A stretch of 34,196 bases of DNA from Gammaproteobacteria bacterium (GCA_015492075.1 WGFU01000008.1:1-34196), one strand, 5' to 3'. Counted from the stretch's first letter, positions 7,331-15,804 are shown. Notes: generated by a model not told the origin, from the sequence alone. Numbers and translations: made by a program.

Positions 7331-7347
7331 TTGGCATAGCGCTTGCA
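7331..7347 (+). promoter_or_regulatory. Sigma-54 promoter for peptide 3
   Basis: TTGGCATAGCGCTTGCA has GG (7333-7334) and GC (7345-7346) separated by 10 bases. Predicted start is near 7358, 60 bases before the ATG. Confidence 0.75.
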
Positions 7348-7417
7348 GAATACAGTTTGAAATTATTTTTTTATTGCTGCTTGTAGCGTATATGGCAGTT
7401 GGCGAGAGCGGAGTATC

Positions 7418-7585
7418 ATGAAGAAACAGACAGATAAAACCAGTGAATCACGTCGTAAATTTATCAAGACAGCGGCCGCGGCGGTGTATGTGGCGCCGTT
7501 GGTAGTGACAATGGAAGCGAAGGCGAATATTGTTGCAGTTGGCTCGAAGTGTTACAAAATCGATGGCTATCTGGCTTGTGAATAA
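7418..7585 (+). CDS. Peptide 3: Tat-like leader with a 19-residue two-cysteine product (precursor-like)
   Basis: This is a 55-residue gene, short enough to be missed by ordinary gene calling. It starts at ATG 7418 with GGAG 4-5 bases upstream. Residues 11-17 are SRRKFIK, then TAAAAVYVAPLVVTM and EAKA, with a predicted cut before Asn37. The leader aligns without gaps to peptides 1 and 2. The 19-residue product is NIVAVGSKCYKIDGYLACE. It keeps Gly-Ser at positions 6-7 and adds Cys45 and Cys54, which could form a disulfide or a thioether ring. It has its own sigma-54 promoter and a strong terminator. The conserved leader, promoter, ribosome site and terminator together make it a real gene; its function is unknown. 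Confidence 0.82.
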   Translation: MKKQTDKTSESRRKFIKTAAAAVYVAPLVVTMEAKANIVAVGSKCYKIDGYLACE

Positions 7586-7650
7586 GACGACCCTGTTGTA
7601 ACGGCAACCATATTTGGATTTTAGCTTGAAAGGGAATATGACGTCCCCGC

Positions 7651-7683
7651 GGCGCTAACCAATATTTGGTTAGCGCCTTTTTT
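7651..7683 (+). terminator. Rho-independent terminator after peptide 3
   Basis: A perfect 12-bp stem GGCGCTAACCAA / TTGGTTAGCGCC with loop TAT is followed by six T. It closes the peptide cluster just before the convergent DUF3501 gene. Confidence 0.9.
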
Positions 7684-7695
7684 CTATGTTGTTTT

Positions 7696-8277
7696 TCAGT
7701 CGAGATCCTCAATCAATGCAGCACGAACGTTATCAGGGACAATAACCTCATGTCGGTAGTTCTCATGATCGATACCAAACTTAATTTGGGCACCGTTTTT
7801 TGCGAGTTGGATCGCTTCGCCTGGTAGCTCAAAGCGCAAAAAATGGACTGAAGAAGTTTTTTCTGGGTCTTTACGATCGAGATCCTCATTGGCGATACCA
7901 AATATTCGTTTGCAGCCTTCCACTTCTACCCAGATTTTATCTTCAATATCTAGCAGTTTGCCCAGGGCGGCGCGACGAGTGGGGATATCGTCGTACTGAA
8001 GCATAAAGGTTGCTTTCCAGTTAGTGCCATCAGGTATGAGAGGGTTATAGGTATCCAGCTCTTGTTCGATTTCGGCGCTATCAAAAATACGTTCAATGCG
8101 TAGCATTTCTTGCACTTGATAATACATGGTGGTGTAGTCTTCGAAGTATAAGAAGGCATTTTCACCAATATTCAGGCGGCGTTTTGACTTGTGTTCCATT
8201 GCATTGGCGCGAATTTCATCACGCTTTTGCGAGTACTCTTCGAGGCTAAGCAGGTCCTCACGGCGGATTTTTTTCAT
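7696..8277 (-). CDS. DUF3501 family protein
   Basis: This 193-residue cytosolic protein matches DUF3501: it opens MKKIRREDLLSLEEYSQKRDE, and has IGENAFLYFEDYTTMYYQVQEMLRIERIFD in the first third and LIPDGTNWKATFMLQYDD after it. No catalytic motif is known for the family. It lies 34 bases downstream of the GlpC-like Fe-S gene and is probably co-transcribed with it, with rubrerythrin next. This trio (rubrerythrin, Fe-S protein, DUF3501) is a common neighbourhood in proteobacteria and suggests a shared role in redox or peroxide handling. It converges on peptide 3 with the terminator at 7651-7683 between them. Family assignment is confident; function is unknown. Confidence 0.85.
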   Translation of the reverse strand: MKKIRREDLLSLEEYSQKRDEIRANAMEHKSKRRLNIGENAFLYFEDYTTMYYQVQEMLRIERIFDSAEIEQELDTYNPLIPDGTNWKATFMLQYDDIPTRRAALGKLLDIEDKIWVEVEGCKRIFGIANEDLDRKDPEKTSSVHFLRFELPGEAIQLAKNGAQIKFGIDHENYRHEVIVPDNVRAALIEDLD

Positions 8278-8311
8278 TAGCTGTCTCTCTAAATAATAAT
8301 TATTAAGCGGA

Positions 8312-9658
8312 TTAGATACCGTAGGCCATTCTTAATAGTGAAAGCGGGTGTTCAGGTGCTTTGGTTCGGCCGATACCATTTTCAATTTGGTGGCCAGCCA
8401 TCGGGCAGTCACTACCATAGTGATCGTATTCGTCTTTCTTCACTAGGTTGGCGACAGGGCGCACGATCTTCATCGAAATTTCGTGATATTCGGATTTCAC
8501 TGCATAAGTACCATCATGGCCGGAACAGCGTTCGATGGGCACGACAGTGGTTTCTGGGATGAGTTCTAGTACTTCTCGCGTTTTTTGGCCAATGCGCTGC
8601 ACACGTTGGTGACAGGGCACATGCCAGGACACCTTGCCCAGGGGTTTTTTGAAGTCTGTGCTGAGCTTGCCAGCTTTGTGGCGTAGCATCAGGTATTCAA
8701 ACGGGTCGAATATCGCTTGTTGTACCTTTTTCACATCCTCGTCATCTGGGAACATTAATGGCAGTTCTTGTTTGAACATCAATACGCAAGAAGGGACGGG
8801 GCCGATGATATCCCAGCCAGCATCAACCAGTTTGACGAGTTGGGGAATATTGGCTTCTTTGGCTTCTTTCACCGCTTCCAGATCACCGACTTCAAGTTTT
8901 GGCATACCGCAACAACGCTCTTTATCGGCGATGGTGACTGGGATACCGTTGTGTTCAAGCACGGCGACGAGGTCTTCACCGACTTGAGGTTCGTTATAGT
9001 TACCGTAGCAAGTCGTAAACAGGGCGACTTTGCCTTTTGTGGTAGTAGTGGGTATGACTTCGGCATTTAACTGGGGGCGGCGCAACATGCGTTTGCGCAG
9101 TGTGTTGCTATGATATTTAGGTAGTATAGCGTCGGGGTGAATGCCCAGTGTGCTATCCAGCAGTTTGCGCGTGACACCTGCTGAGTTAACTGCATTAACA
9201 ACATCGACAATCACAGGGATGCCTGCGAGCTTACCCACCATATCGGTGTTGGTTAACAAGCGGTCACGGGCTTTGGTTTCGCCTTTACGGAATTTGACGG
9301 CCTTGGCGCGCAACATGAGATGCGGGAAATCCACATTCCATTCGTGCGGCGGCACATAAGGGCATTTTACTAAAAAGCAGAGGTCGCAGAGATAGCAGTG
9401 GTCAACAACTTTAATATAATCTTTTTTGTCAACGCCATCGACTTCCATGGTGTCTGACTCATCGACTAGGTCAAATAATGTTGGAAACGCATGGCACAGA
9501 CTGACACAGCGGCGACAGCCATGGCAAATATCAAAAACGCGTTCAAGTTCTTCGTTTAGTGACTCTTCGTTGTAGAATTCGGGGTTGTTCCAGTCGATCG
9601 GGTGGCGGGTAGGTGCCTCGAGACTGCCTTCGCGTCGACCTTCGGTAACTGCTGACAT
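8312..9658 (-). CDS. GlpC-like Fe-S protein (heterodisulfide reductase-related)
   Basis: The 448-residue protein carries two 4Fe-4S motifs near the N-terminus: CHGCRRCVSLC at 45-55 and CYLCDLCFLVKC at 88-99. Two cysteine-rich CCG-type domains follow, the first ending ERCCGMPKLEVG. The second ends ERCSGHDGTYA, with Ser in place of the first Cys of the usual CCG, so the second non-cubane cluster may be altered. Such proteins pass electrons between a flavoprotein and quinones or thiols, as GlpC does in anaerobic glycerol-3-phosphate dehydrogenase. No GlpA or GlpB is near, so the partner differs here. A ribosome site (AGGGAGAG) precedes the ATG. It is the first gene of a pair with DUF3501, separated from rubrerythrin by a terminator. 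Confidence 0.85.
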   Translation of the reverse strand: MSAVTEGRREGSLEAPTRHPIDWNNPEFYNEESLNEELERVFDICHGCRRCVSLCHAFPTLFDLVDESDTMEVDGVDKKDYIKVVDHCYLCDLCFLVKCPYVPPHEWNVDFPHLMLRAKAVKFRKGETKARDRLLTNTDMVGKLAGIPVIVDVVNAVNSAGVTRKLLDSTLGIHPDAILPKYHSNTLRKRMLRRPQLNAEVIPTTTTKGKVALFTTCYGNYNEPQVGEDLVAVLEHNGIPVTIADKERCCGMPKLEVGDLEAVKEAKEANIPQLVKLVDAGWDIIGPVPSCVLMFKQELPLMFPDDEDVKKVQQAIFDPFEYLMLRHKAGKLSTDFKKPLGKVSWHVPCHQRVQRIGQKTREVLELIPETTVVPIERCSGHDGTYAVKSEYHEISMKIVRPVANLVKKDEYDHYGSDCPMAGHQIENGIGRTKAPEHPLSLLRMAYGI

Positions 9659-9701
9659 AGTCGCTCTCCCTACGTGGCGAATTTTGGATAATTATTGCAT
9701 A

Positions 9702-9736
9702 TAAAAACGCCGTAGAGGTCAAGACCTCTACGGCGT
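9702..9736 (-). terminator. Terminator of the rubrerythrin gene
   Basis: A near-perfect palindrome (ACGCCGTAGAGG / CCTCTACGGCGT) is followed by TTTTTAT on the minus strand, 16 bases after the rubrerythrin stop. Confidence 0.85.
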
Positions 9737-9751
9737 GAGGACTAGCTGTGA

Positions 9752-10171
9752 CTAGCCTTCAAGGCTATCAAGAGCCTTCTGGAAACGGTTGGCGTGCGAA
9801 CGCTCAGCCTTGGCCAGAGTCTCAAACCAGTCAGCGATTTCGTCAAAGCCTTCATCGCGAGCAGCCTTAGCCATGCCAGGATACATATCAGTGTACTCGT
9901 GAGTTTCACCAGCAATAGCGGCTTTCAGGTTGTCAGAAGTGCCACCAATTGGTTTGCCAGTGGCAGGGTCGCCAACAGCTTCCAAGTATTCCAAGTGACC
10001 GTGCGCATGGCCGGTTTCACCTTCAGCGGTTGAACGGAATACTGCTGATACATCGTTGTAGCCTTCTACGTCAGCCTTGGCTGCGAAGTACAGATAACGA
10101 CGGTTTGCTTGTGACTCACCAGAAAAAGCTTCTTTCAGGTTGTCTTCTGTTTTACTACCTTTAAGTTCCAT
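9752..10171 (-). CDS. Rubrerythrin family protein (ferritin-like di-iron domain only)
   Basis: The 139-residue protein is a single ferritin-like four-helix domain with the paired motifs of rubrerythrins: [17 protein letters not shown] near 14-30, [15 protein letters not shown] near 50-64, and [15 protein letters not shown] near 120-134. These supply the Glu and His iron ligands. The C-terminal rubredoxin domain of classical rubrerythrin is absent, so electrons must come from another protein, possibly the adjacent Fe-S protein. The expected role is reduction of hydrogen peroxide. A strong ribosome site (GAGGAGAG) precedes the ATG, and a 12-base palindrome lies just upstream. OxyR is encoded directly upstream on the same strand. 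The family is certain; partner and regulator are inferred. Confidence 0.9.
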   Translation of the reverse strand: MELKGSKTEDNLKEAFSGESQANRRYLYFAAKADVEGYNDVSAVFRSTAEGETGHAHGHLEYLEAVGDPATGKPIGGTSDNLKAAIAGETHEYTDMYPGMAKAARDEGFDEIADWFETLAKAERSHANRFQKALDSLEG

Positions 10172-10183
10172 AGTTACTCTCCT

Positions 10184-10195
10184 CTATCATGATAG
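10184..10195. promoter_or_regulatory. Palindrome CTATCATGATAG in the rubrerythrin leader
   Basis: A perfect 12-base palindrome lies just before the ribosome site and start of the rubrerythrin gene, well placed for an operator. It does not match the spaced ATAG/CTAT array of OxyR, so the regulator is unknown. Confidence 0.35.
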
Positions 10196-10226
10196 GTCTG
10201 GCTGATAAAACACGGCCAAACAATGC

Positions 10227-10247
10227 GTAAAAATAGGGCTAAGCCCC
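10227..10247 (-). terminator. Weak terminator after oxyR
   Basis: On the minus strand GGGC-TTA-GCCC is followed by TATTTTTAC, about 110 bases after the oxyR stop. The four-base stem is short, so this is tentative. Confidence 0.35.
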
Positions 10248-10358
10248 AGATAAATCCAATTAATTATATTTATAGTATTGATAGGTTGAAGCTAATCATC
10301 AAGGTTGACAGCCAAATGGCGCTAGCCAGGCTCATCCTATAACCAAACAGATGATGCA

Positions 10359-11318
10359 CTATATCGACTGCTGGCTGCCCAAGCGTGGGGCATCTGGCAG
10401 CATAGTTACACAACTTAATTGGCAAGACAAGATCGATTGTCTCAGTGCTTCGATAGCTTCGGTGCGAGTAAAACTTTTGCGCCAAGCTAACACGACTCGT
10501 CGTGTCGGTATTGGATCGTGAAAACGTTTTATCTTTAGTAAGTTTTGTGAATAGCGGTCAACACTTGCTGCGGCACAGGGCAGAATGGTGATGCCCATAC
10601 CGCTGGCAACCATATGACGAATAGTTTCTAGTGAGCTGCCCTCCAGAACGACTTGAATACCGCTTTCTGACGTAGTGGTTTGTTTGCAATCCGGGCACGC
10701 GGCAAGTACTTGATCGCGAAAACAGTTACCCGAACTAAGGAGTAACAAATTGTCATTGGCGATATCCTGTGCGGAGATCTTGTCGCGGCTATTCCAGGGG
10801 TGGGAGCCAGGTATCACCACAACGAAAGGTTCATCGTAAAGTGCTTGTGTCACAATCCCCGGACCCTCAAATGGCTCTGAAACGATGATGACATCGAGTT
10901 CACCTTGTTTTAACCGCGCCGCAAGATTTGCTGTGTAATTTTCTTCGACGATAACCGGCATACCGGGGACGCGTTCATGCAATATCGGAATAAGGTGAGA
11001 AAATAGATAGGGGCCGATGGTGTAGATAGCGCCAATGCGGAGAGCTCCTTTAAGAGGATCCTTGCCTGCCTGCGCAATTTCTTTTATAGAGCTGGCTTGC
11101 TCAAGAACACGTTGCGCCTGATCGACGATTTTAGCCCCGATGGGTGTCAGGGTAATGTCATTCGGGCCGCGCTCAAAGATGGATACACCCAGCTCATCTT
11201 CCAATTTGCGGACGGCAACACTCAATGTCGGCTGACTGACAAAGCAGGCTTCGGCAGCCTGGCCGAAATGCCGCTTTTGTGCCACGGCGACAATGTATCT
11301 TAGTTCCGTTAATGTCAT
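10359..11318 (-). CDS. oxyR: Peroxide-sensing LysR-type regulator OxyR
   Basis: The 319-residue LysR-type regulator begins with the usual helix-turn-helix (MTLTELRYIVAVAQKRHFGQAAEACFVSQPTLS). The effector domain contains GNCFRDQVLAAC, placing Cys199 and Cys208 exactly at the numbering of the two redox cysteines of E. coli OxyR, whose disulfide switches the protein on. An extra Cys211 follows. It activates peroxide-defence genes. The nearby rubrerythrin gene is a natural target, although I do not see the full ATAG-N7-CTAT array. A 25-base palindrome sits 70 bases before its start, in the divergent region shared with parE. The identification is secure because both cysteines and their spacing are intact. 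Confidence 0.92.
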   Translation of the reverse strand: MTLTELRYIVAVAQKRHFGQAAEACFVSQPTLSVAVRKLEDELGVSIFERGPNDITLTPIGAKIVDQAQRVLEQASSIKEIAQAGKDPLKGALRIGAIYTIGPYLFSHLIPILHERVPGMPVIVEENYTANLAARLKQGELDVIIVSEPFEGPGIVTQALYDEPFVVVIPGSHPWNSRDKISAQDIANDNLLLLSSGNCFRDQVLAACPDCKQTTTSESGIQVVLEGSSLETIRHMVASGMGITILPCAAASVDRYSQNLLKIKRFHDPIPTRRVVLAWRKSFTRTEAIEALRQSILSCQLSCVTMLPDAPRLGSQQSI

Positions 11319-11388
11319 GAATGCCTCTTGGTCGGTCAGCGGGTCATCGGATTGCTCATAGTCATGGTAACCCTATTGAAACGAGAAT

Positions 11389-11413
11389 ATTCTAATAGTT
11401 TAGCTATTAGAAT
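11389..11413. repeat. 25-base inverted repeat between oxyR and parE
   Basis: Exact arms ATTCTAATAG and CTATTAGAAT surround the five bases TTTAG. It is centred 83 bases from the oxyR start and 130 from the parE start. There is no T-run after either arm, so an operator is more likely than a terminator. It has ATAG-N5-CTAT, two bases short of an OxyR half-site pair. Confidence 0.55.
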
Positions 11414-11530
11414 ACTGTGCCTTCATGTTGGCGGCAATGCTTATTCTGCCATTGCTAAAACTATGCTTGTTTTTTGGTACGGCTCTGCATTACCCTGCGC
11501 CAGCAATGAATGTAGCTTACCAAAAGTATT

Positions 11531-13417
11531 ATGTCTGATCGTTACGATGCCTCCGCAATCGAGGTGCTGTCCGGCCTTGAGCCAGTGCGCAAGCGCCCAG
11601 GGATGTATACCGATACGACACGGCCCAATCATCTTGCGCAAGAAGCGATTGATAACAGTGTCGATGAGGCGATGGCAGGTTATGCCAAGCGTATTGACGT
11701 ATCGCTCTTTAAAGATGGCTCGCTTGAGGTACGTGACGATGGCCGTGGTATGCCGGTTGATATCCACCCCAAGGAAAAGATTCCGGGTGTTGAACTCATT
11801 CTGACTAAGTTGCACGCTGGGGGTAAGTTCAGCAACAAAAATTACCAGTATTCGGGTGGTTTGCATGGCGTCGGTATTTCCGTTGTCAACGCTTTGAGTA
11901 AACGGCTTGACGTCTGGGTGCGTCGCGGTGGACAGGAATACCACATCGCCTTTGCCGACGGCAAGAAGGTTTCCGAGCTCAAAGTGGTAGGCAAGGTCGG
12001 TAAGCAAAATACCGGCACCACGATCAAAATGATGCCTGATACGAGCTATTTTGATTCCGGAAAATTCTCCGTCACAAAACTTAAACATACACTGCGAGCC
12101 AAGGCCGTGTTATGTCCAGGCCTCAATGTTACACTTTACAATGAGTTAAGCAATAAAACAGAAGAATGGTTTTATATCAATGGCTTATCGGACTATCTTA
12201 AGGAAGGGCTGGAAGGGAATTCGGCGATTCCCCAAGGCTTGTTCACCGGGTGTAGTGAAGGTAATGAGGAGCAGGCAGAGTGGGCAGTCGCCTGGCTCGA
12301 AGAAGGCCATGAATGGATTACCGAAAGCTACGTTAATCTGATTCCAACCATGCAGGGCGGTACCCATGTTAACGGTCTGCGCAGTGGCTTGACCGATGCT
12401 GTTCGCGAGTTTTGTGAATTTCGTAACCTGATTCCTCGAGGCGTACGCATTACACCGGAAGATGTCTGGAATCGCTGCGCCTATGTCTTGTCGGTCAAAC
12501 TGGCCGATCCCCAATTCAGTGGTCAAACCAAAGAGCGCTTGTCGTCGCGCGAGTGCGCGCCGTTTGTTGCGGGGGTAGTGAAAGATGCTTTTGCGCTATG
12601 GCTTAATCAGCATACCGAAGATGGTGAGCGCATTGCCAATTTAGCGATTAATGCTGCGCAGGCGCGACTTAAATCCAGTAAAAAGGTGGTGCGTAAACGT
12701 ATTACGGCGGGCCCTGCTTTACCTGGTAAGCTGGCTGATTGCACTGCGCAAGATCTACAGCGCACGGAACTCTTCTTAGTAGAGGGGGATTCAGCCGGTG
12801 GTTCGGCGAAACAGGCGCGGGCACGTGAATTTCAAGCCGTAATGCCCCTGAGGGGGAAAATCTTAAACACCTGGGAAGTGGCATCCAGCGAGATCTTGGC
12901 TTCGCAGGAGATCCATGATCTTGCGATTGCTATGGGTGTTGATCCGGCTTCTGATGATATTTCGGGTTTGCGCTATGGCAAGATTTGCATCCTGGCGGAT
13001 GCCGATTCGGATGGTTTGCACATTGCAACACTGATCTGTGCACTTATGCTGCGGCATTTTAGACCCTTGGTGCAAAAGGGCCATGTGTATGTCGCCATGC
13101 CGCCCTTGTATCGTATTGACGCCGGCAAAGAGGTGCATTATGCGCTGGACGATGCGGAAAGACAGGGCATTATCGACAGTATTACGGCCAAAAAGCCTAC
13201 TGCCAAAATCAGCGTTGTTCGCTTTAAAGGTCTGGGCGAGATGAACCCGATGCAGCTGCGTGAGACCACCATCGCACCGGATACGCGGCGTTTGGTGCAG
13301 CTCACCATCGATAGCGGCGATAGTGCGGATCAAATGCTGGATATGTTGTTGGCGAAAAAGCGCGCAGCAGATCGCAAGAAATGGTTGCAGGCAGAAGGCG
13401 ATAAGGCAGAGGTATAG
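11531..13417 (+). CDS. parE: DNA topoisomerase IV subunit B
   Basis: This 628-residue ATPase subunit of topoisomerase IV separates daughter chromosomes. The GHKL ATP-binding domain shows EAIDNSVDEAMAG, DDGRGMPVDIHP and GGLHGVGISVVNALS. The TOPRIM domain has LVEGDSAGGSA near residue 417 and DADSDGLHIATL near 490. The latter is typical of ParE, and the protein lacks the long insertion of gammaproteobacterial GyrB, so ParE is preferred over GyrB. Length matches the family. parC follows after 89 bases on the same strand and supplies the partner subunit. No ribosome site is obvious before the ATG, which is chosen from the conserved SDRYDASAIEVLSGLEPVRKRPGMY start. Confidence 0.96.
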   Translation: MSDRYDASAIEVLSGLEPVRKRPGMYTDTTRPNHLAQEAIDNSVDEAMAGYAKRIDVSLFKDGSLEVRDDGRGMPVDIHPKEKIPGVELILTKLHAGGKFSNKNYQYSGGLHGVGISVVNALSKRLDVWVRRGGQEYHIAFADGKKVSELKVVGKVGKQNTGTTIKMMPDTSYFDSGKFSVTKLKHTLRAKAVLCPGLNVTLYNELSNKTEEWFYINGLSDYLKEGLEGNSAIPQGLFTGCSEGNEEQAEWAVAWLEEGHEWITESYVNLIPTMQGGTHVNGLRSGLTDAVREFCEFRNLIPRGVRITPEDVWNRCAYVLSVKLADPQFSGQTKERLSSRECAPFVAGVVKDAFALWLNQHTEDGERIANLAINAAQARLKSSKKVVRKRITAGPALPGKLADCTAQDLQRTELFLVEGDSAGGSAKQARAREFQAVMPLRGKILNTWEVASSEILASQEIHDLAIAMGVDPASDDISGLRYGKICILADADSDGLHIATLICALMLRHFRPLVQKGHVYVAMPPLYRIDAGKEVHYALDDAERQGIIDSITAKKPTAKISVVRFKGLGEMNPMQLRETTIAPDTRRLVQLTIDSGDSADQMLDMLLAKKRAADRKKWLQAEGDKAEV

Positions 13418-13506
13418 GGCGGGCAGTTTTATCGTTAGCCATGGTCTATGCACACTTTAAAAATATGCCAAGATTATAACGTATTCATTATTTTGAAGGT
13501 GTCTAA

Positions 13507-15753
13507 GTGTCTGACAACGACGACGACAGTGTAGAGCAACTGCCGCTACGCCAGTTTGCCGAGAAGGCCTACCTCGATTATTCGATGTACGTCATTCTTG
13601 ATCGTGCCTTACCCAATATTGGTGACGGCCTTAAACCCGTGCAACGGCGCATTGTTTACGCCATGTCCGAGTTGGGGCTGGCGGCGACGGCCAAATTCAA
13701 GAAGTCGGCCCGTACTGTTGGTGATGTAATTGGTAAGTTTCACCCGCATGGTGATAGCGCCTGTTACGAAGCCATGGTACTGATGGCGCAGCCGTTTTCC
13801 TATCGCTATCCATTGATCGACGGCCAGGGTAACTGGGGCTCTAGTGATGATCCCAAGTCCTTTGCTGCCATGCGTTATACCGAATCCAAGCTTACTCGCT
13901 ATGCCGAGTTGCTGCTGGGGGAATTAGGACAGGGCACGGTTGACTGGGTGCCCAATTTTGATGGCACGCTGGACGAGCCGTCAATATTGCCAGCCCGTGT
14001 GCCGAATATATTACTCAACGGCACTACCGGGATTGCCGTGGGGATGGCCACCGACATTCCTCCTCACAACCTTACTGAAGTTGTTAAATCATGTATCCAT
14101 CTTATTGATAAACCTAAGGCTTCTGTTCAAGAGCTGTTCAACATTATAAGTGGCCCTGACCTGCCGACAAGCGCTGAGCTCGTTACACCGAAGCATGATT
14201 TACTGGCGATGTATGAGACTGGCCATGGTTCTTATCGTATGCGTGCCTGCTACGAGATGGACGAGAGCGAGATCGTGATTACGGCTTTGCCCTATCAGGT
14301 CAGTGGTTCGCGTATCTTGGAGCAGATTGCGGCACAGATGGCGGCGAAGAAATTGCCTTTAGTTGAAGACCTGCGTGATGAATCCGACCACGAGAACCCA
14401 ACACGTTTGATTATTGTACCGAGATCAAATCGGGTCGACATTGCGGCCTTGATGTCGCATCTGTTTGCTACCACTGATCTTGAGCGCAGTTATCGTGTCA
14501 ATCTAAATATGATCGGCCTTGATGGCAGGCCGGCAGTCAAGAACCTGCGCGAGATCTTAAAGGAGTGGCTGGAATATCGTGTTAGCACGGTACGTCGACG
14601 TCTGCAGTACCGTCTCGATAAGATTCTGGCGCGTTTGCATATTCTTGAAGGTTTGATGATCGCCTACCTCAACCTCGATGAGGTGATCCGTATTATTCGT
14701 GAAGAGGACGAGCCTAAAGCGCAGCTGATGGCTCGTTTTAATCTGACTGAGATTCAGACCAACGCGATACTCGATACTCGCTTGCGTCACCTGGCCAAGC
14801 TCGAAGAGATGAAGATTCGCGGCGAACAAATTGAATTAGATAAAGAGCGTAAGCAATTGAATATATTGCTGAGTTCTGATGCACGTTTAAAAACATTAGT
14901 CAAAAAAGAGCTGCAGCAAGACGCCGAAAAATACGGTGACGCACGGCGTTCGCCGATTGTCGAGCGCGAGCTGGCGACCGCGATGGATCAAAATGCCTTG
15001 CTGCCCAGTGAACCATTGACGGTGGTGTTATCCAATATGGGTTGGGTGCGTGCTGCCAAGGGTCACGACATGGATCCCAGCGCGTTAAATTTCAAAGCCG
15101 GAGATGGCTTTTGCGATGCCGATCGTGGTCGTAGCCAACAGTCAGCCGTGTTTCTAGATTCCGGTGGCCGTAGCTATTCCTTGCCCGCCTATACCTTGCC
15201 GTCAGCACGTGGCCAGGGAGAACCCTTGTCAGGCCGTTTAAAGCCACCAACCGGAGTGAGCTTCCGTGGTGTGGTGTTGGGTGGCGAGTCTGAGCGGGTA
15301 CTATTGGCTTCGACCGCGGGTTACGGCTTTGTCTCGACCATAGGGGATATGGTGAGTAAGAATAAGGCCGGTAAGGCCATGGTAAGTGTTGGCAAAGGGA
15401 ATGACGTATTAGCGCCACAACGTTTACTTCTGCCACAGGATGATTATTGGATAGCTGTTGCGACCAATCAGGGATATTTGTTGGTGTTTGAGCTCAACGA
15501 GTTACCGCTATTGGCCAAGGGGAAAGGCGTTAAGATGATCAACATACCCAAGGCCAAGGCGAGCGAAGGAGAGGAGTTTGTCGTTGGTACGGCTTTGCTG
15601 AGTGAGACGGATACCTTACGCGTCTATGCCGGTCAGCGTTATATCAACCTCAAGCCAAACGATCTTGATAATTTCACCCATGAACGTGCTAAACGCGGTC
15701 GCAAGTTGCCACGTGGTTTCCAGCGTGTGGATAGAATTGAGACAGTTATTTAA
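13507..15753 (+). CDS. parC: DNA topoisomerase IV subunit A
   Basis: The 748-residue DNA-cleaving subunit starts at GTG, with GAAGGT eight to thirteen bases upstream. The catalytic tyrosine is Tyr124 in [11 protein letters not shown]. The quinolone-determining loop reads [15 protein letters not shown], with Ser84 and Glu88 at the positions of E. coli ParC Ser80 and Glu84, so it is wild type at the usual resistance sites. The C-terminal beta-pinwheel blades are present (about 490-740). It lies after parE and the two form the A2B2 enzyme. The length is normal. A hairpin follows the gene, but its T-run is on the other strand. Confidence 0.96.
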   Translation: MSDNDDDSVEQLPLRQFAEKAYLDYSMYVILDRALPNIGDGLKPVQRRIVYAMSELGLAATAKFKKSARTVGDVIGKFHPHGDSACYEAMVLMAQPFSYRYPLIDGQGNWGSSDDPKSFAAMRYTESKLTRYAELLLGELGQGTVDWVPNFDGTLDEPSILPARVPNILLNGTTGIAVGMATDIPPHNLTEVVKSCIHLIDKPKASVQELFNIISGPDLPTSAELVTPKHDLLAMYETGHGSYRMRACYEMDESEIVITALPYQVSGSRILEQIAAQMAAKKLPLVEDLRDESDHENPTRLIIVPRSNRVDIAALMSHLFATTDLERSYRVNLNMIGLDGRPAVKNLREILKEWLEYRVSTVRRRLQYRLDKILARLHILEGLMIAYLNLDEVIRIIREEDEPKAQLMARFNLTEIQTNAILDTRLRHLAKLEEMKIRGEQIELDKERKQLNILLSSDARLKTLVKKELQQDAEKYGDARRSPIVERELATAMDQNALLPSEPLTVVLSNMGWVRAAKGHDMDPSALNFKAGDGFCDADRGRSQQSAVFLDSGGRSYSLPAYTLPSARGQGEPLSGRLKPPTGVSFRGVVLGGESERVLLASTAGYGFVSTIGDMVSKNKAGKAMVSVGKGNDVLAPQRLLLPQDDYWIAVATNQGYLLVFELNELPLLAKGKGVKMINIPKAKASEGEEFVVGTALLSETDTLRVYAGQRYINLKPNDLDNFTHERAKRGRKLPRGFQRVDRIETVI

Positions 15754-15773
15754 TGGGTTTTTAAGTTAAAATT

Positions 15774-15804
15774 AAAAAAGCCGACAGCGGGAGATGCTGC
15801 CGGC
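15774..15804 (-). terminator. Minus-strand terminator between parC and htpX
   Basis: GCCGACAGC / GCTGCCGGC form a nine-base stem with one mismatch. Six T follow only when read on the minus strand. No minus-strand gene is known here; a second hairpin (CTTATCT / AGATAAG, 15814-15833) lies next to it. It may end a small RNA or block antisense transcription. Confidence 0.6.

Noticed and set aside
11389..11413. OxyR binding site
   Set aside because: Spacing is ATAG-N5-CTAT; OxyR sites have N7. Kept only as an unexplained inverted repeat.
11441..12088. 215-codon minus-strand frame over the parE start
   Set aside because: It covers the parE N-terminus, whose conserved motifs explain the sequence.
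12863..13453. 196-codon minus-strand frame over parE
   Set aside because: It is a shadow of parE; it has no ribosome site, and its His/Arg/Gln-rich composition is an antisense artefact.
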